64,000 nt of DNA. Source: an uncultured Flavobacteriaceae bacterium (GTDB lineage Bacteria; Bacteroidota; Bacteroidia; Flavobacteriales; Flavobacteriaceae). The position numbers were made by a program, and so were the translations under genes. Location: assembly GCA_913061125.1 (NCBI GenBank), contig CAJXUB010000005.1, forward strand, positions 1 through 64,000. Direction: 5' to 3'. The notes beneath the pieces are model-generated. The model was not told the DNA's origin, did no database searches, and worked only from the letters and a program-made list of their open reading frames with translations. This document shows positions 54,209 to 63,516 of this stretch, one piece after another (within the stretch, counting starts at the first letter, position 1; each line of letters opens with the position of its first letter).

Positions 54209-55267
54209 TTGAAACATATCGTCCTAGTACTAATCACTTGTTTGTCTTGCTCTACAGAAGACACAAACGGAGGTCAATATGTTCCAAATCCAGTAACCCT
54301 CAATATTCCGCAAGTTTTCGAAGGACGGATATTACCCCCGGTAATCCCAACCAATAATCCCCTTACACAAGAGGGCATTGCGTTGGGGAAAAAGCTGTTT
54401 TTCGAAAAACGATTATCTGCTAACAACACGCAGGCCTGTGCCAACTGTCATAACCCAAACAAATCCTTTACCGACGGGCGAAGGTATAGTGTAGGAATTG
54501 ATGCAATTCAAGGAACAAGAAATGCAATGCCGTTGTTCAATTTGGCTTGGAATTACGACGATACATTTTTTTGGGATGGGCGTGAATTGGGCTTGGAGCG
54601 ACAAAGTTTTGACCCCATCACAAACCCCATTGAAATGCACGAAACCTTGGAAAATGTTGTGCAAAAACTTCAACAAGACCCCATGTATCCTGAACTTTTT
54701 CAACGGGCCTTTGGCACCGCTTCCATCGATTCGGTACTCATTAGTAAAGCCTTGGCGCAGTTTGAACGAACCATCATTTCAGCCAACTCAAAATTTGACC
54801 GATACCTTCTAGGCGAAGCCACACTAAATACACAAGAACTCGAGGGGTTTAATGTGTTTATGGACGAAAATCGAGGAGATTGTTTTCATTGCCACGGTAG
54901 CGAGAATAACCCGCTTTGGACCGATAATAAATTTCACAACAACGGTTTGGATGCCACATCAACCGATTTGGGGTTGGCTATTGCCACAGGCGACCCTAAC
55001 GACAATGGTAAATTCCGAACACCATCTCTACGAAATTTGGCCTTTACAGCGCCCTACATGCACGACGGCAGATTTGAAACATTGGATGACGTAATCAACC
55101 ACTACAGCGAGGGGCTACAAGACTCGCCCACCATTGATCCATTGATGAAAAAAGTTGCACAAGGTGGGGTTCAGCTGTCAAACACGGATAAAGCCAGTCT
55201 CAAGGCGTTTTTGCTATCACTTTCAGACTACAATTTCATTACTGACCCCCAATATTCAAACCCATAA
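54209..55267 (+). CDS. MbnH-like di-haem cytochrome c peroxidase family protein
   Basis: The protein has two c-type haem motifs, CANCH (77-81) and CFHCH (225-229), plus SFTDGRRYSVG, FFWDGRELGLERQ, DPITNPIEMHE and APYMHDGRF. It is therefore in the bacterial di-haem peroxidase/MauG/MbnH family and, by its position, is the MbnH partner of the MbnP-like protein. It should act in the periplasm, anchored by a lipid (ITCLSC). An ATG at 54176 inside mbnP is the first possible start and would give a longer n-region. A TTG at 54209, four bases after the mbnP stop, gives a compact signal MKHIVLVLITCLSC. I prefer it, with moderate certainty. Confidence 0.88.
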   Translation: MKHIVLVLITCLSCSTEDTNGGQYVPNPVTLNIPQVFEGRILPPVIPTNNPLTQEGIALGKKLFFEKRLSANNTQACANCHNPNKSFTDGRRYSVGIDAIQGTRNAMPLFNLAWNYDDTFFWDGRELGLERQSFDPITNPIEMHETLENVVQKLQQDPMYPELFQRAFGTASIDSVLISKALAQFERTIISANSKFDRYLLGEATLNTQELEGFNVFMDENRGDCFHCHGSENNPLWTDNKFHNNGLDATSTDLGLAIATGDPNDNGKFRTPSLRNLAFTAPYMHDGRFETLDDVINHYSEGLQDSPTIDPLMKKVAQGGVQLSNTDKASLKAFLLSLSDYNFITDPQYSNP

Positions 55268-55283
55268 GCAAAACTTATGGTTT
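55262..55283 (+). terminator. Probable hairpin terminator after mbnH
   Basis: CCATAAG (55262-55268) pairs with CTTATGG (55274-55280) around a five-base loop, followed by TTTC. The stem includes the mbnH stop codon. The T-run is short, so termination may be partial. Confidence 0.45.
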
Positions 55284-55332
55284 CATACGCTAATATAATG
55301 TTAGGGTATGGCAATATAATCTTGTTATGTTG

Positions 55333-55340
55333 TATATTTG
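55333..55340 (+). promoter_or_regulatory. Predicted -7 element (TATATTTG) of the suf operon
   Basis: TATATTTG predicts a transcript start near 55345, after the first open-frame ATG (55327) and before the real sufA-like start at 55375. No good -33 match was found. Confidence 0.55.
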
Positions 55341-55374
55341 TACGCCTTTTGTAGAGAAACTTTATAGCAGCAGT

Positions 55375-55704
55375 ATGATTAATGTAAGTGAAATCGCAAA
55401 GCGACAAGTCGAAACTTTGATGCACGAAGACGGCTTTAACCCCAAAACCGATTTTGTTCGTGTGGGCGTAAAAAGTGGCGGATGCTCTGGCTTGTCTTAT
55501 GAATTGAAATTTGACAAAACACAACACGAAAGTGATAAAATTTTTGAGGATAACGGAATCAAAATCGTTGTTGATACCAAAAGCTTTTTATACTTGGTCG
55601 GCACAACACTAGACTACTCAGGTGGTCTTAATGGAAACGGATTTGTATTTAACAACCCCAATGCCAACCGCACTTGTGGATGTGGAGAGTCATTCTCCAT
55701 GTAA
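55375..55704 (+). CDS. sufA: A-type iron-sulfur carrier (SufA/IscA family)
   Basis: The 109-residue protein has the three conserved A-type cysteines: C37 in SGGCSGLSY, and C101 and C103 in [11 protein letters not shown]. It carries and delivers Fe-S clusters to apoproteins. The start at 55375 is supported by the promoter and by the family N terminus MINVSEIAK. It heads the suf operon, 16 bases before sufB. Confidence 0.93.
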   Translation: MINVSEIAKRQVETLMHEDGFNPKTDFVRVGVKSGGCSGLSYELKFDKTQHESDKIFEDNGIKIVVDTKSFLYLVGTTLDYSGGLNGNGFVFNNPNANRTCGCGESFSM

Positions 55705-55720
55705 AATCTTGAAACGCGCT

Positions 55721-57169
55721 ATGAATAAATATACTGAAGACGACTTAAGAGAAGAACTAAAAACCAAGCAGTACGAATACGGTTTTTATACAGATATTGA
55801 TTCAGATACTTTCCCTGTTGGACTCGACGAATCCATCGTCCGAGCCATTTCAAAAAAGAAAAATGAACCGGAATGGATGACCCAATGGCGGTTGGATGCG
55901 TTTAAAATATGGCAAGATATGACAGAACCCGATTGGGCCAACGTGTCCTATCAAAAACCCGATTTTCAGGCCATTTCTTATTATTCAGCGCCAAGCAAAA
56001 AACCAAAATACGAGTCTTTGGACGAGGTCGACCCAGAACTCCTGGCGACCTTCGAGAAACTTGGAATTTCGCTCGACGAACAAAAAAAATTGGCCGGTGT
56101 GGCTATGGACGTTGTGGTCGATTCCGTTTCTGTAGCCACGACCTTTAAAAAAACCTTGGCCGAAAAAGGCATAATTTTCATGAGCATGTCAGAAGCTATT
56201 GAAAAGCATCCTGAGTTGGTTCAAAAATATATCGGAACGGTGGTGCCGAAAACAGACAACTACTATGCTGCGCTAAACAGTGCTGTCTTTAGCGACGGTA
56301 GTTTTTGTTACATCCCAAAAGGGGTTCGTTGCCCAATGGAATTATCCACTTATTTTAGGATCAACCAAGCTGGTACTGGTCAATTTGAACGTACCTTAGT
56401 CGTTGCCGACAAGGGGAGTTATGTGAGTTATTTGGAAGGTTGTACAGCGCCGAGTCGAGATGAAAATCAACTGCACGCTGCTGTGGTAGAACTCATCGCT
56501 TTGGATGAAGCCGAAATAAAATATTCGACCGTCCAAAATTGGTATCCTGGAAATGCTGAAGGCAAAGGTGGTGTTTTTAACTTTGTAACGAAACGCGGAC
56601 TGTGTGAAAACAACGCCAAAATCTCATGGACACAAGTTGAAACTGGCAGTGCCGTGACGTGGAAATACCCCTCTTGTGTCTTAAAAGGAGACTACTCTAT
56701 TGGTGAATTTTACTCTATAGCTGTGACCAATAATCATCAACAAGCCGACACGGGAACGAAAATGATTCATTTGGGCAAAAACACCAAATCAACTATTATT
56801 AGCAAGGGAATTTCTGCAGGCAAATCACAAAACAGCTACAGAGGTCTGGTTCAAGTGAGCTCGCGAGCCGAAAATGCCCGTAATTTTTCGCAGTGCGACA
56901 GTCTGCTTATGGGTAATGAATGTGGCGCTCACACCTTTCCATACATTGAAGCTAAAAATAAATCGGCGCAAATTGAACACGAGGCCACAACAAGTAAAAT
57001 TGGAGAAGATCAAATATTTTACTGCAACCAGCGGGGTATTGAAACCGAAAAAGCGATCGCCTTGATAGTCAATGGATTTAGCAAAGACGTTTTGAATAAA
57101 TTACCCATGGAGTTTGCCGTTGAGGCCCAAAAATTATTAGAAATAAGTTTAGAAGGTTCTGTAGGATAA
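55721..57169 (+). CDS. sufB: Fe-S cluster assembly scaffold SufB
   Basis: The 482-residue protein is the core of the SufBC2D scaffold on which clusters are built. It has [41 protein letters not shown] (in pieces), [25 protein letters not shown] and the C-terminal [19 protein letters not shown] region. The frame is open from 55622 inside the sufA-like gene, but the ATG at 55721 gives the family start MNKYTEDDL. Confidence 0.97.
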   Translation: MNKYTEDDLREELKTKQYEYGFYTDIDSDTFPVGLDESIVRAISKKKNEPEWMTQWRLDAFKIWQDMTEPDWANVSYQKPDFQAISYYSAPSKKPKYESLDEVDPELLATFEKLGISLDEQKKLAGVAMDVVVDSVSVATTFKKTLAEKGIIFMSMSEAIEKHPELVQKYIGTVVPKTDNYYAALNSAVFSDGSFCYIPKGVRCPMELSTYFRINQAGTGQFERTLVVADKGSYVSYLEGCTAPSRDENQLHAAVVELIALDEAEIKYSTVQNWYPGNAEGKGGVFNFVTKRGLCENNAKISWTQVETGSAVTWKYPSCVLKGDYSIGEFYSIAVTNNHQQADTGTKMIHLGKNTKSTIISKGISAGKSQNSYRGLVQVSSRAENARNFSQCDSLLMGNECGAHTFPYIEAKNKSAQIEHEATTSKIGEDQIFYCNQRGIETEKAIALIVNGFSKDVLNKLPMEFAVEAQKLLEISLEGSVG

Positions 57170-57180
57170 AAACAATACCA

Positions 57181-57534
57181 ATGAGAAAAACAGTAGCGAT
57201 AATTTTATTTATTATAACCACCTCATGTAAATCCTCATCCGATGGTCTAACCGTTTTGGAAGGAAGCTATATTTACTTTGATGATGCTGCAGTTTTACAA
57301 ACTAAAAATGAAATTTATGGGGTGTATTTAACCGAAAAAGCCCTAGAGCTCAGTACAAAAGCAGAATCCTACAAAACCAATACAGACGACTTTATTTATG
57401 TCAAAGTGAAAGGAATTATTTCAACCCAAAAGGACGAAAAAATCCTGTGGGATAAAAAACTTGAAATTGTTGAAATTGAATCAATCGCTTCAAAAAAAGA
57501 AATTAAAAACACGCTAATATTAGGATCAAATTAA
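57181..57534 (+). CDS. Small lipoprotein of unknown function inside the suf operon
   Basis: The 117-residue protein has a lipoprotein signal (IIFITTSCKS region, C16). Two short beta-rich halves follow: [20 protein letters not shown] and [20 protein letters not shown]. The second half resembles a small OB-like or NlpE C-terminal-type module, but this is only a visual likeness. It is 11 bases after sufB and 1 base before sufC, so it is certainly co-expressed. As a periplasm-facing lipoprotein it is unlikely to take part directly in cytoplasmic cluster assembly. Confidence 0.75.
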   Translation: MRKTVAIILFIITTSCKSSSDGLTVLEGSYIYFDDAAVLQTKNEIYGVYLTEKALELSTKAESYKTNTDDFIYVKVKGIISTQKDEKILWDKKLEIVEIESIASKKEIKNTLILGSN

Positions 57535-57535
57535 G

Positions 57536-58294
57536 ATGTTAAAAATCAATAATTTACACGCCCGAATCGATGAAAAATCGATTCTTAAAGGCATTGATTT
57601 AGAGATAAACTCTGGAGAAGTTCACGCCATTATGGGGCCCAACGGATCAGGAAAAAGTACGCTTGCTTCAGTGATTGCTGGTAAAGAAGATTATGAAATT
57701 GAAACGGGTGAAATTCTCTTTGAGAATGAAAACATCTGCGATTTGGCGGCCGACGAGCGGGCTCACAAAGGGCTATTTTTGTCGTTTCAATATCCTGTTG
57801 AAATTCCTGGTGTTACGGTTACAAATTTCATTAAAACCGCTCTTAATGAAACGCGAAAAGCCAAGGGCATGAACGATATGCCTGCCAATGAAATGCTGAA
57901 ACGGATTCGAGAAAAATCGGAAATGCTGGAAATTGACCGTAAATTTCTTTCCCGGTCTTTAAATGAAGGGTTTTCTGGGGGTGAAAAAAAACGCAACGAA
58001 ATATTTCAAATGGCCATGTTAGAGCCAAAACTGGCCATTTTAGATGAAACAGATTCTGGACTCGACATTGATGCCCTGAGAATCGTGGCTAACGGAGTCA
58101 ATGCTTTAAAAAATAAGGACAATGCCACCTTGGTCATTACCCATTATCAGCGGCTGTTGGATTATATCGTCCCCGATTTTGTTCATGTGTTGTATGATGG
58201 TAAAATTGTAAAATCAGGCGGAAAAGAATTGGCTCTGGAGTTGGAGAAAAAAGGATACGACTGGATTAAACAAGAGGCCAATCAGCAGGCCTAA
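57536..58294 (+). CDS. sufC: Fe-S assembly ATPase SufC
   Basis: ABC-type ATPase of 252 residues that drives the SufBC2D scaffold. Walker A is [10 protein letters not shown], the signature is [15 protein letters not shown] and Walker B is [12 protein letters not shown]. The KKRNE variant after the signature is characteristic of SufC. Confidence 0.97.
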   Translation: MLKINNLHARIDEKSILKGIDLEINSGEVHAIMGPNGSGKSTLASVIAGKEDYEIETGEILFENENICDLAADERAHKGLFLSFQYPVEIPGVTVTNFIKTALNETRKAKGMNDMPANEMLKRIREKSEMLEIDRKFLSRSLNEGFSGGEKKRNEIFQMAMLEPKLAILDETDSGLDIDALRIVANGVNALKNKDNATLVITHYQRLLDYIVPDFVHVLYDGKIVKSGGKELALELEKKGYDWIKQEANQQA

Positions 58295-58304
58295 AAAACA
58301 GCTT

Positions 58305-59621
58305 ATGGATCTGAAAGAGAAATTATTATCGTCCTTTATAGCTTTTGAAAATCAAAATTCAACAGATACGCCTTTTGTGTCTCAAGTTCGTGGTAAAGCG
58401 ATTAAAAATTTTGAAAATACGGGGTTCCCAACCAAAAAAAATGAAGCTTGGAAATACACCTCTCTAAATAAAATTCTTAAGGAAGATTACAGCATCTTTC
58501 CAAAATCTGAAACCCCCTTAGAATACAAGGATGTTCAGAAGTATTTCATTCATGATATTGACAGTTATAAAATTGTGTTTGTTGATGGGAAATACGCCTC
58601 TCACCTGTCCCAAACGACTCACGAGGGGATTGATGTCTGCTTGATGTCTGCCGCATTAAGCAAAGCTAAATATCAGCCTGTAATTGAGAATTATTTTAAT
58701 GCAATTGCTCCGCAAGAGGGTTTGAATGCTCTCAATACGGCTTTTTGTAGCGAAGGGGCCTACATCCATATCAAATCCAATACTTCGGCCGATAGACCCA
58801 TCCAGATTATTCACTTTTCTACCGGTCAGGAAGTTGCCATGCTTCTTCAGCCCAGAAATTTGATTGTTATTGATGAAAATGCTCAAGTCCAAATCATTGA
58901 ACGTCACCAAAGTTTGTCTAAAAACGCCACACTTACCAACAGTACTACAGAACTTTTTGCCGCAAAACGAAGTATAGTGGATTACTATAAAGTTCAAAAC
59001 GATATGACTGATGCATCACTTATTGATAGCACATTTATAGAACAGCACCAAGAAAGTCACGTTTCGGTTCATACGTTTAGTTTTGGCGGTAAACTTACTC
59101 GAAACAATTTGAATTTCTATCAAAAAGGTCAACGAATAGCGTCTATCTTAAAAGGGGTAACCATTATTGGCAATAAACAACATGTGGATCACAACACTTT
59201 AGTTCATCATATCGAGCCCCATTGTGAAAGCCATCAGGACTATAAAGGGATTTTTGGAGATAGTGCTATGGGCGTTTTTAACGGTAAAGTTGTTGTTGAA
59301 AAAGAAGCCCAAAAAACAAATGCTTTCCAAGCCAATAATAATCTTTTGATTAATGATAAAGCTACAATTAATACGAAACCTCAACTAGAAATTTTTGCTG
59401 ACGACGTCAAATGCTCCCACGGATGTACCATTGGTCAGCTGGACGAGAATGCCTTGTTTTACTTGCAAGCCAGAGGAATTCCAAAAAAGGAAGCCAAAGC
59501 ACTACTCATGTACGCCTTTGCCAACAATGTTTTAGAAAGTGTTAAAATCCCTCAACTCAAACAGCGCATTAATGCATTGATTGCACAAAAACTTGGGGTT
59601 AATATAGGATTCGATTTATGA
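58305..59621 (+). CDS. sufD: Fe-S assembly protein SufD
   Basis: The 438-residue SufB paralogue of the scaffold complex. Motifs are GFPTKKNEAWKYTSL, IHIKSNTSADRPIQIIH, VDHNTLVHHIEPHCES and the C-terminal DDVKCSHGCTIGQLDENALF. It overlaps sufS by 4 bases (ATGA). Confidence 0.95.
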   Translation: MDLKEKLLSSFIAFENQNSTDTPFVSQVRGKAIKNFENTGFPTKKNEAWKYTSLNKILKEDYSIFPKSETPLEYKDVQKYFIHDIDSYKIVFVDGKYASHLSQTTHEGIDVCLMSAALSKAKYQPVIENYFNAIAPQEGLNALNTAFCSEGAYIHIKSNTSADRPIQIIHFSTGQEVAMLLQPRNLIVIDENAQVQIIERHQSLSKNATLTNSTTELFAAKRSIVDYYKVQNDMTDASLIDSTFIEQHQESHVSVHTFSFGGKLTRNNLNFYQKGQRIASILKGVTIIGNKQHVDHNTLVHHIEPHCESHQDYKGIFGDSAMGVFNGKVVVEKEAQKTNAFQANNNLLINDKATINTKPQLEIFADDVKCSHGCTIGQLDENALFYLQARGIPKKEAKALLMYAFANNVLESVKIPQLKQRINALIAQKLGVNIGFDL

Positions 59622-60847
59622 TGAACCGTAAGGAATTTAAGGTTGAAGATATTCGAAAAGATTTCCCGATCCTAAAACGAGAGGTCAATGGCAAACCATT
59701 GATCTATTTTGACAATGCCGCCACTGGCCAAACCCCGCAACAGGTCATTGATGTTATTTCACATTATTATGCCCATTACAATGCCAATATCCATAGAGGC
59801 GTTCATCAATTAAGCCAAGAAGCAACCGATCAATACGAAGCGGCACGACAAACCTTGCAACAGCATTTTAATGCCAAACATCCTCATGAAATTATATTCA
59901 CTTCAGGAACAACCCATAGTATTAATTTGGTAGCGCATGGTTTTGGTTCCATTTTAAAACCAGGAGATCTTATTCTGGTGTCGGCGATGGAGCACCACAG
60001 CAATATTGTCCCTTGGCAAATGCTTTGTGAAACTACCGGAGCCGTAATGAAAGTTATTCCCATGACTCAAGAGGGAGAGCTGGATTTACAACAACTGGAT
60101 GTACTGCTAAGTGAACAACCTAAACTTGTATTTGTTAATCATATTTCCAATGCTCTTGGAACCATCAACCCCATCGGTGTTATCACAAAAAAGGCACACG
60201 ATGTTGGTGCAGCTGTCCTCATTGATGGAGCGCAAGCATGCCCACACATCAAACCCGATGTGCAAGCCCTGGATGTTGATTTTTACGTCACCTCTGCACA
60301 CAAAATGTGTGGCCCAACTGGCGTTGGAATGTTGTATGCCAAAGAACAATGGCTGAAAAAATTACCCCCCTATCAAGGCGGAGGTGAAATGATTTCTGAG
60401 GTCACTTTTGAAAAAACAACTTACGCCGATTTACCCCATAAATTTGAAGCTGGAACACCCAACATCTGTGGGGGGATTGCCTTTGGCGCCGCTGTGGATT
60501 ACATGAATGCCATTGGCTTTGATGCTATTGCAGCGTACGAAAATGAATTGTTGGCGTATGCCACCAAGAAATTATCAGCCATAGAGGGTTTAAAAATTTA
60601 CGGAACATCCCCAAACAAAACCTCAGTGATTTCATTTAATATCGATGGCGTTCACGCCTACGATTTGGGAACCATAGTCGATAAATTGGGGATCGCCATT
60701 AGAACGGGACAGCATTGTGCGCAACCCGTTATGGATTTCTATGGTATTTCGGGCACGGCTAGAGCGTCTTTTGCCTTTTACAATACCAAGACGGAAATTG
60801 ACCAGTTTGTAACTGCTATTGAAAGAGCGAAAAGAATGTTGAGTTAA
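59618..60847 (+). CDS. sufS: Cysteine desulfurase SufS
   Basis: PLP enzyme of 409 residues that takes sulfur from cysteine. It has YFDNAATGQTP, FTSGTTHSINLVAH, AMEHHSNIVPW, the PLP-lysine motif VTSAHKMCGPTGVG and the active cysteine in IRTGQHCAQPVM. Sulfur passes to SufE encoded two genes downstream. Two tandem ATG codons (59618 and 59621) are available. Confidence 0.97.
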   Translation: MMNRKEFKVEDIRKDFPILKREVNGKPLIYFDNAATGQTPQQVIDVISHYYAHYNANIHRGVHQLSQEATDQYEAARQTLQQHFNAKHPHEIIFTSGTTHSINLVAHGFGSILKPGDLILVSAMEHHSNIVPWQMLCETTGAVMKVIPMTQEGELDLQQLDVLLSEQPKLVFVNHISNALGTINPIGVITKKAHDVGAAVLIDGAQACPHIKPDVQALDVDFYVTSAHKMCGPTGVGMLYAKEQWLKKLPPYQGGGEMISEVTFEKTTYADLPHKFEAGTPNICGGIAFGAAVDYMNAIGFDAIAAYENELLAYATKKLSAIEGLKIYGTSPNKTSVISFNIDGVHAYDLGTIVDKLGIAIRTGQHCAQPVMDFYGISGTARASFAFYNTKTEIDQFVTAIERAKRMLS

Positions 60848-60861
60848 TAAACCATTGATTT

Positions 60862-61308
60862 ATGAGGGCCATCATTTTAGTGGGGTATTTTTTACTGTTT
60901 TCAGCGCAGTGTGCTTCAAAAAAATCTGCAATAAATGAGACATTGCAAGACGACTCCATTGCATTCGTTTATAAACAATACACTAGAGGGTTTTACAGAG
61001 AATATCACATCAAAAAAAATACCATAACTTCTTATATCGATTATAAGAAAACATCTTCTGAAACTCAAAAAACTATTCCCATGGATTGGGCCACCTGCCT
61101 GGAACTGCTCACGGCACTTGACTTAAATGCAATAAATGCCCTAAATGCTCCCTCCGATTTGCGACGCACTGATAAAGTGCATCATGCAGAAATCACAATA
61201 ACGATACACCCCAACACTTTTAGGTCCAGTAATTTTGATCATGGAAACCCGCCCAAAGCTATTAAACCCCTGGTTGATCATTTGGTTTACATGATTACCA
61301 AGGATTAA
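60862..61308 (+). CDS. Hypothetical lipoprotein between sufS and sufE
   Basis: The 148-residue protein has a signal ending FSAQCASKKS, then a small mixed alpha/beta domain with YREYHIKKNTITSY and HAEITITIHPNTF. I do not recognise the family. It lies 14 bases after sufS, in the second place in the operon where a lipoprotein is embedded among cluster-assembly genes. Confidence 0.72.
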   Translation: MRAIILVGYFLLFSAQCASKKSAINETLQDDSIAFVYKQYTRGFYREYHIKKNTITSYIDYKKTSSETQKTIPMDWATCLELLTALDLNAINALNAPSDLRRTDKVHHAEITITIHPNTFRSSNFDHGNPPKAIKPLVDHLVYMITKD

Positions 61309-61320
61309 CTCAAAGAATTG

Positions 61321-61328
61321 TATTTTTG
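61321..61328 (+). promoter_or_regulatory. Possible internal promoter (TATTTTTG) in front of sufE
   Basis: TATTTTTG sits four bases before the sufE ATG. It could give a leaderless sufE-sufT transcript independent of the main operon. It may be chance in AT-rich DNA. Confidence 0.3.
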
Positions 61329-61332
61329 TGGA

Positions 61333-61758
61333 ATGACAATTGAAACGGTACAGAATAATATTATCGAAGAGTTCTCCATGTTTGAGGATTGGATGGAACG
61401 TTATGAGTATATGATTGAATTAGGAAAATCACTTCCTTTAATTGATTCCGTTTACAAAACAGATGAGAACATCATTAAGGGTTGCCAAAGTAAAGTATGG
61501 CTCCATGCGTCGTATGACAATGGCGCCATTAATTTTACTGCCGACAGCGATGCCATCATCACCAAAGGAATTGTGGCTATTCTTATTCGAGTATTTACCA
61601 ATCAAAGTCCCGACGACATCTTGGCATCCAATACTAATTTTATAGATGCCATTGGCCTAAAAGAACACCTCTCTCCGACACGGGCCAACGGACTAGTGAG
61701 TATGATAAAACAAATAAAAATGTATGCCTTAGCATACCAGACAAAACATCAATCATGA
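61333..61758 (+). CDS. sufE: Sulfur acceptor SufE
   Basis: The 141-residue protein accepts persulfide from SufS on C51, in IIKGCQSKVWLHA, the same position as in E. coli. ITKGIVAILIRVF and the C-terminal SPTRANGL also match SufE. The start is the ATG at 61333; a TTG at 61318 precedes the predicted promoter element. It overlaps the next gene by 4 bases. Confidence 0.95.
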   Translation: MTIETVQNNIIEEFSMFEDWMERYEYMIELGKSLPLIDSVYKTDENIIKGCQSKVWLHASYDNGAINFTADSDAIITKGIVAILIRVFTNQSPDDILASNTNFIDAIGLKEHLSPTRANGLVSMIKQIKMYALAYQTKHQS

Positions 61759-62081
61759 GTGAAAATAGCATAGATGTTAATGCCCTAGGCGAAAAAATTG
61801 TTCGAGTTCTAAAAACCATTTTTGACCCCGAAATTCCAGTTGATATTTATGAATTAGGGCTTATTTATGACGTGTTTGTAAATGAAGATTATGAGGTCAA
61901 AATCCTAATGACCCTTACCACTCCAAACTGTCCTGTAGCCGAAACCTTGCCCCTAGAAGTTGAGGAAAAAGTAAAGTCTCTGGACGAAGTGAAAGATGCC
62001 GAAGTTGAAATCACCTTTGACCCACCATGGTCTCAAGATCTTATGAGCGACGAGGCAAAACTTGAACTAGGGATGCTCTAA
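61755..62081 (+). CDS. SufT-like MIP18/DUF59 Fe-S assembly factor
   Basis: The 108-residue protein belongs to the MIP18 (DUF59) family: KTIFDPEIPVDIYELGLIYD, MTLTTPNCPVAE with the conserved cysteine, and ITFDPPWSQDLMSDEAK. Members help mature Fe-S proteins. It is called SufT-like because of position, but no N-terminal extension typical of SufT proper is present. Confidence 0.92.
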   Translation: MSENSIDVNALGEKIVRVLKTIFDPEIPVDIYELGLIYDVFVNEDYEVKILMTLTTPNCPVAETLPLEVEEKVKSLDEVKDAEVEITFDPPWSQDLMSDEAKLELGML

Positions 62082-62083
62082 CC

Positions 62084-62593
62084 ATGGCTGAAGAGATTAT
62101 AAATCGCGTGGCTAAAAGCAGTCTGATAACCATAGACTTAGAAGCCTATTACCCCTCTGGAAATCGTACTATTTTGGATTTAAAAGATTGGCTACACGAG
62201 GGACTTATCCTAAAAGAAAGTGATTTCCGAAACACACTTCGTCATTTCGATTGGTCGCAGTTTAAAGGACATCATATTGCGCTACAATGCAGTTCTGGAG
62301 CCATCATTCCCGCTTGGGCTTACATGTTGGTCCAAACCCATTTATTTGGTGTAGCATCAACTACCATTGTGGGAACATTAGAGCAATTGGAGACCATGTT
62401 GTATACCACTATAATTGAAAATTTAGACCTTTCATTTTGTAAAGATAAACCCGTGATTGTCAAAGGATGTTCTTCCAAACCGGTACCTCAAAACGCCTAT
62501 GTGTTTTTAATTCAAAAACTTCAATCTATTGCAAAATCAATAATGTACGGCGAGGCCTGTTCGTCAGTACCTCTTTTTAAAAATAAAAATTAA
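62084..62593 (+). CDS. DUF2480 family protein
   Basis: The 169-residue soluble protein matches DUF2480 of Bacteroidota: INRVAKSSLITIDLEAYYP, FDWSQFKGHHIALQCSSGAI and VIVKGCSSKPVPQNAYV. It has conserved cysteines in QCSSG and KGCSSK. It closes the suf operon, 2 bases after the MIP18 gene, which hints at a role in sulfur or Fe-S metabolism, but nothing is established. Confidence 0.9.
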   Translation: MAEEIINRVAKSSLITIDLEAYYPSGNRTILDLKDWLHEGLILKESDFRNTLRHFDWSQFKGHHIALQCSSGAIIPAWAYMLVQTHLFGVASTTIVGTLEQLETMLYTTIIENLDLSFCKDKPVIVKGCSSKPVPQNAYVFLIQKLQSIAKSIMYGEACSSVPLFKNKN

Positions 62594-62603
62594 CAAATAA
62601 TAG

Positions 62604-62611
62604 TATATTTG
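62604..62611 (+). promoter_or_regulatory. Predicted -7 element (TATATTTG) of the DUF3078 gene
   Basis: TATATTTG lies 29 bases before the ATG, between the suf operon and the DUF3078 gene. No convincing -33 element was seen. Confidence 0.5.
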
Positions 62612-62640
62612 TTTGAATTTTAACCCAATATCTAATCCAA

Positions 62641-63480
62641 ATGAAAAAAATCCTACTACTGGTGCTGGGACTCCAGCTCCTCTCAACAACGGCACAAAAT
62701 ACTGAAGAACCCAAATCCAATTGGACCAAAAAGGGTAGTATTACCTTCCTTTTAAATCAATCCGCATTTGACAACTGGACGGCTGGGGGCATCACTAACA
62801 TGTCGGGGACATTTAGCGTTAACTATGATTTTAATTACAACAAAGACGATTGGACTTGGGACAATAAATTAATTGCTAACTTTGGGATTACTAAAATTAA
62901 AACGCTAGGCGTTCAAAAATCCAGCGACCAACTGGAATGGAACTCTGTCGTTGGTAAAAAAGCAAAAGGGTATTGGCATTACTCCGCATTTTTAAATTTT
63001 AAAACACAATTTGCAGACGACCTAGATAAAAACACTAAAGGTCCTACCCAATTGTTTTCGCCTGCTTTTATCCAATTTGGCCCCGGAATGTTGTGGAAAA
63101 AAAGTGATCTTTTAAAAATTAACATTGCACCAGCAACCAGCCGTCTTATTCTTGTGGATAAAAATTTAACTCTCCCTGAGAAAGCCTATTTTGGTGTCGA
63201 ACAAGGCAAAAGCAGCCGCTACGAAATTGGAATTTCTGTTGGGGCCTACTACAAATTTGATCTCATGAAAAATATTTCCATGGAAAATATTTTAAATCTC
63301 TATTCCAATTATTTGGAAGACCCTCAAAACGTCGATTTGGATTATACCCTAAATGTGGTCATGACCATAAATAAATTGATTTCAGCCAATTTATCTTATC
63401 AAACCATTTACGACGACAACGCTTTTCGAGGTCTGCAAACTCGACAGGTATTTGGCGTTGGAATTAATTACACATTTTGA
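62641..63480 (+). CDS. DUF3078 family outer-membrane beta-barrel protein
   Basis: The 279-residue protein has a signal peptide (cleavage near LSTTAQN) and alternating strands with the DUF3078 signature NQSAFDNWTAGGITNMSG. The last residue is phenylalanine (GINYTF), typical of BAM-inserted barrels. A small outer-membrane barrel of about 10-12 strands is likely. The function is unknown. Confidence 0.88.
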   Translation: MKKILLLVLGLQLLSTTAQNTEEPKSNWTKKGSITFLLNQSAFDNWTAGGITNMSGTFSVNYDFNYNKDDWTWDNKLIANFGITKIKTLGVQKSSDQLEWNSVVGKKAKGYWHYSAFLNFKTQFADDLDKNTKGPTQLFSPAFIQFGPGMLWKKSDLLKINIAPATSRLILVDKNLTLPEKAYFGVEQGKSSRYEIGISVGAYYKFDLMKNISMENILNLYSNYLEDPQNVDLDYTLNVVMTINKLISANLSYQTIYDDNAFRGLQTRQVFGVGINYTF

Positions 63481-63516
63481 TAAAAAAATCAATTTTTTAA
63501 AAAAGCAATCAACTAG

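Noticed and set aside
55622-55720. N-terminal extension of SufB overlapping the sufA-like gene
   Set aside because: The extra 33 residues are sufA coding sequence in another frame and match no SufB N terminus.
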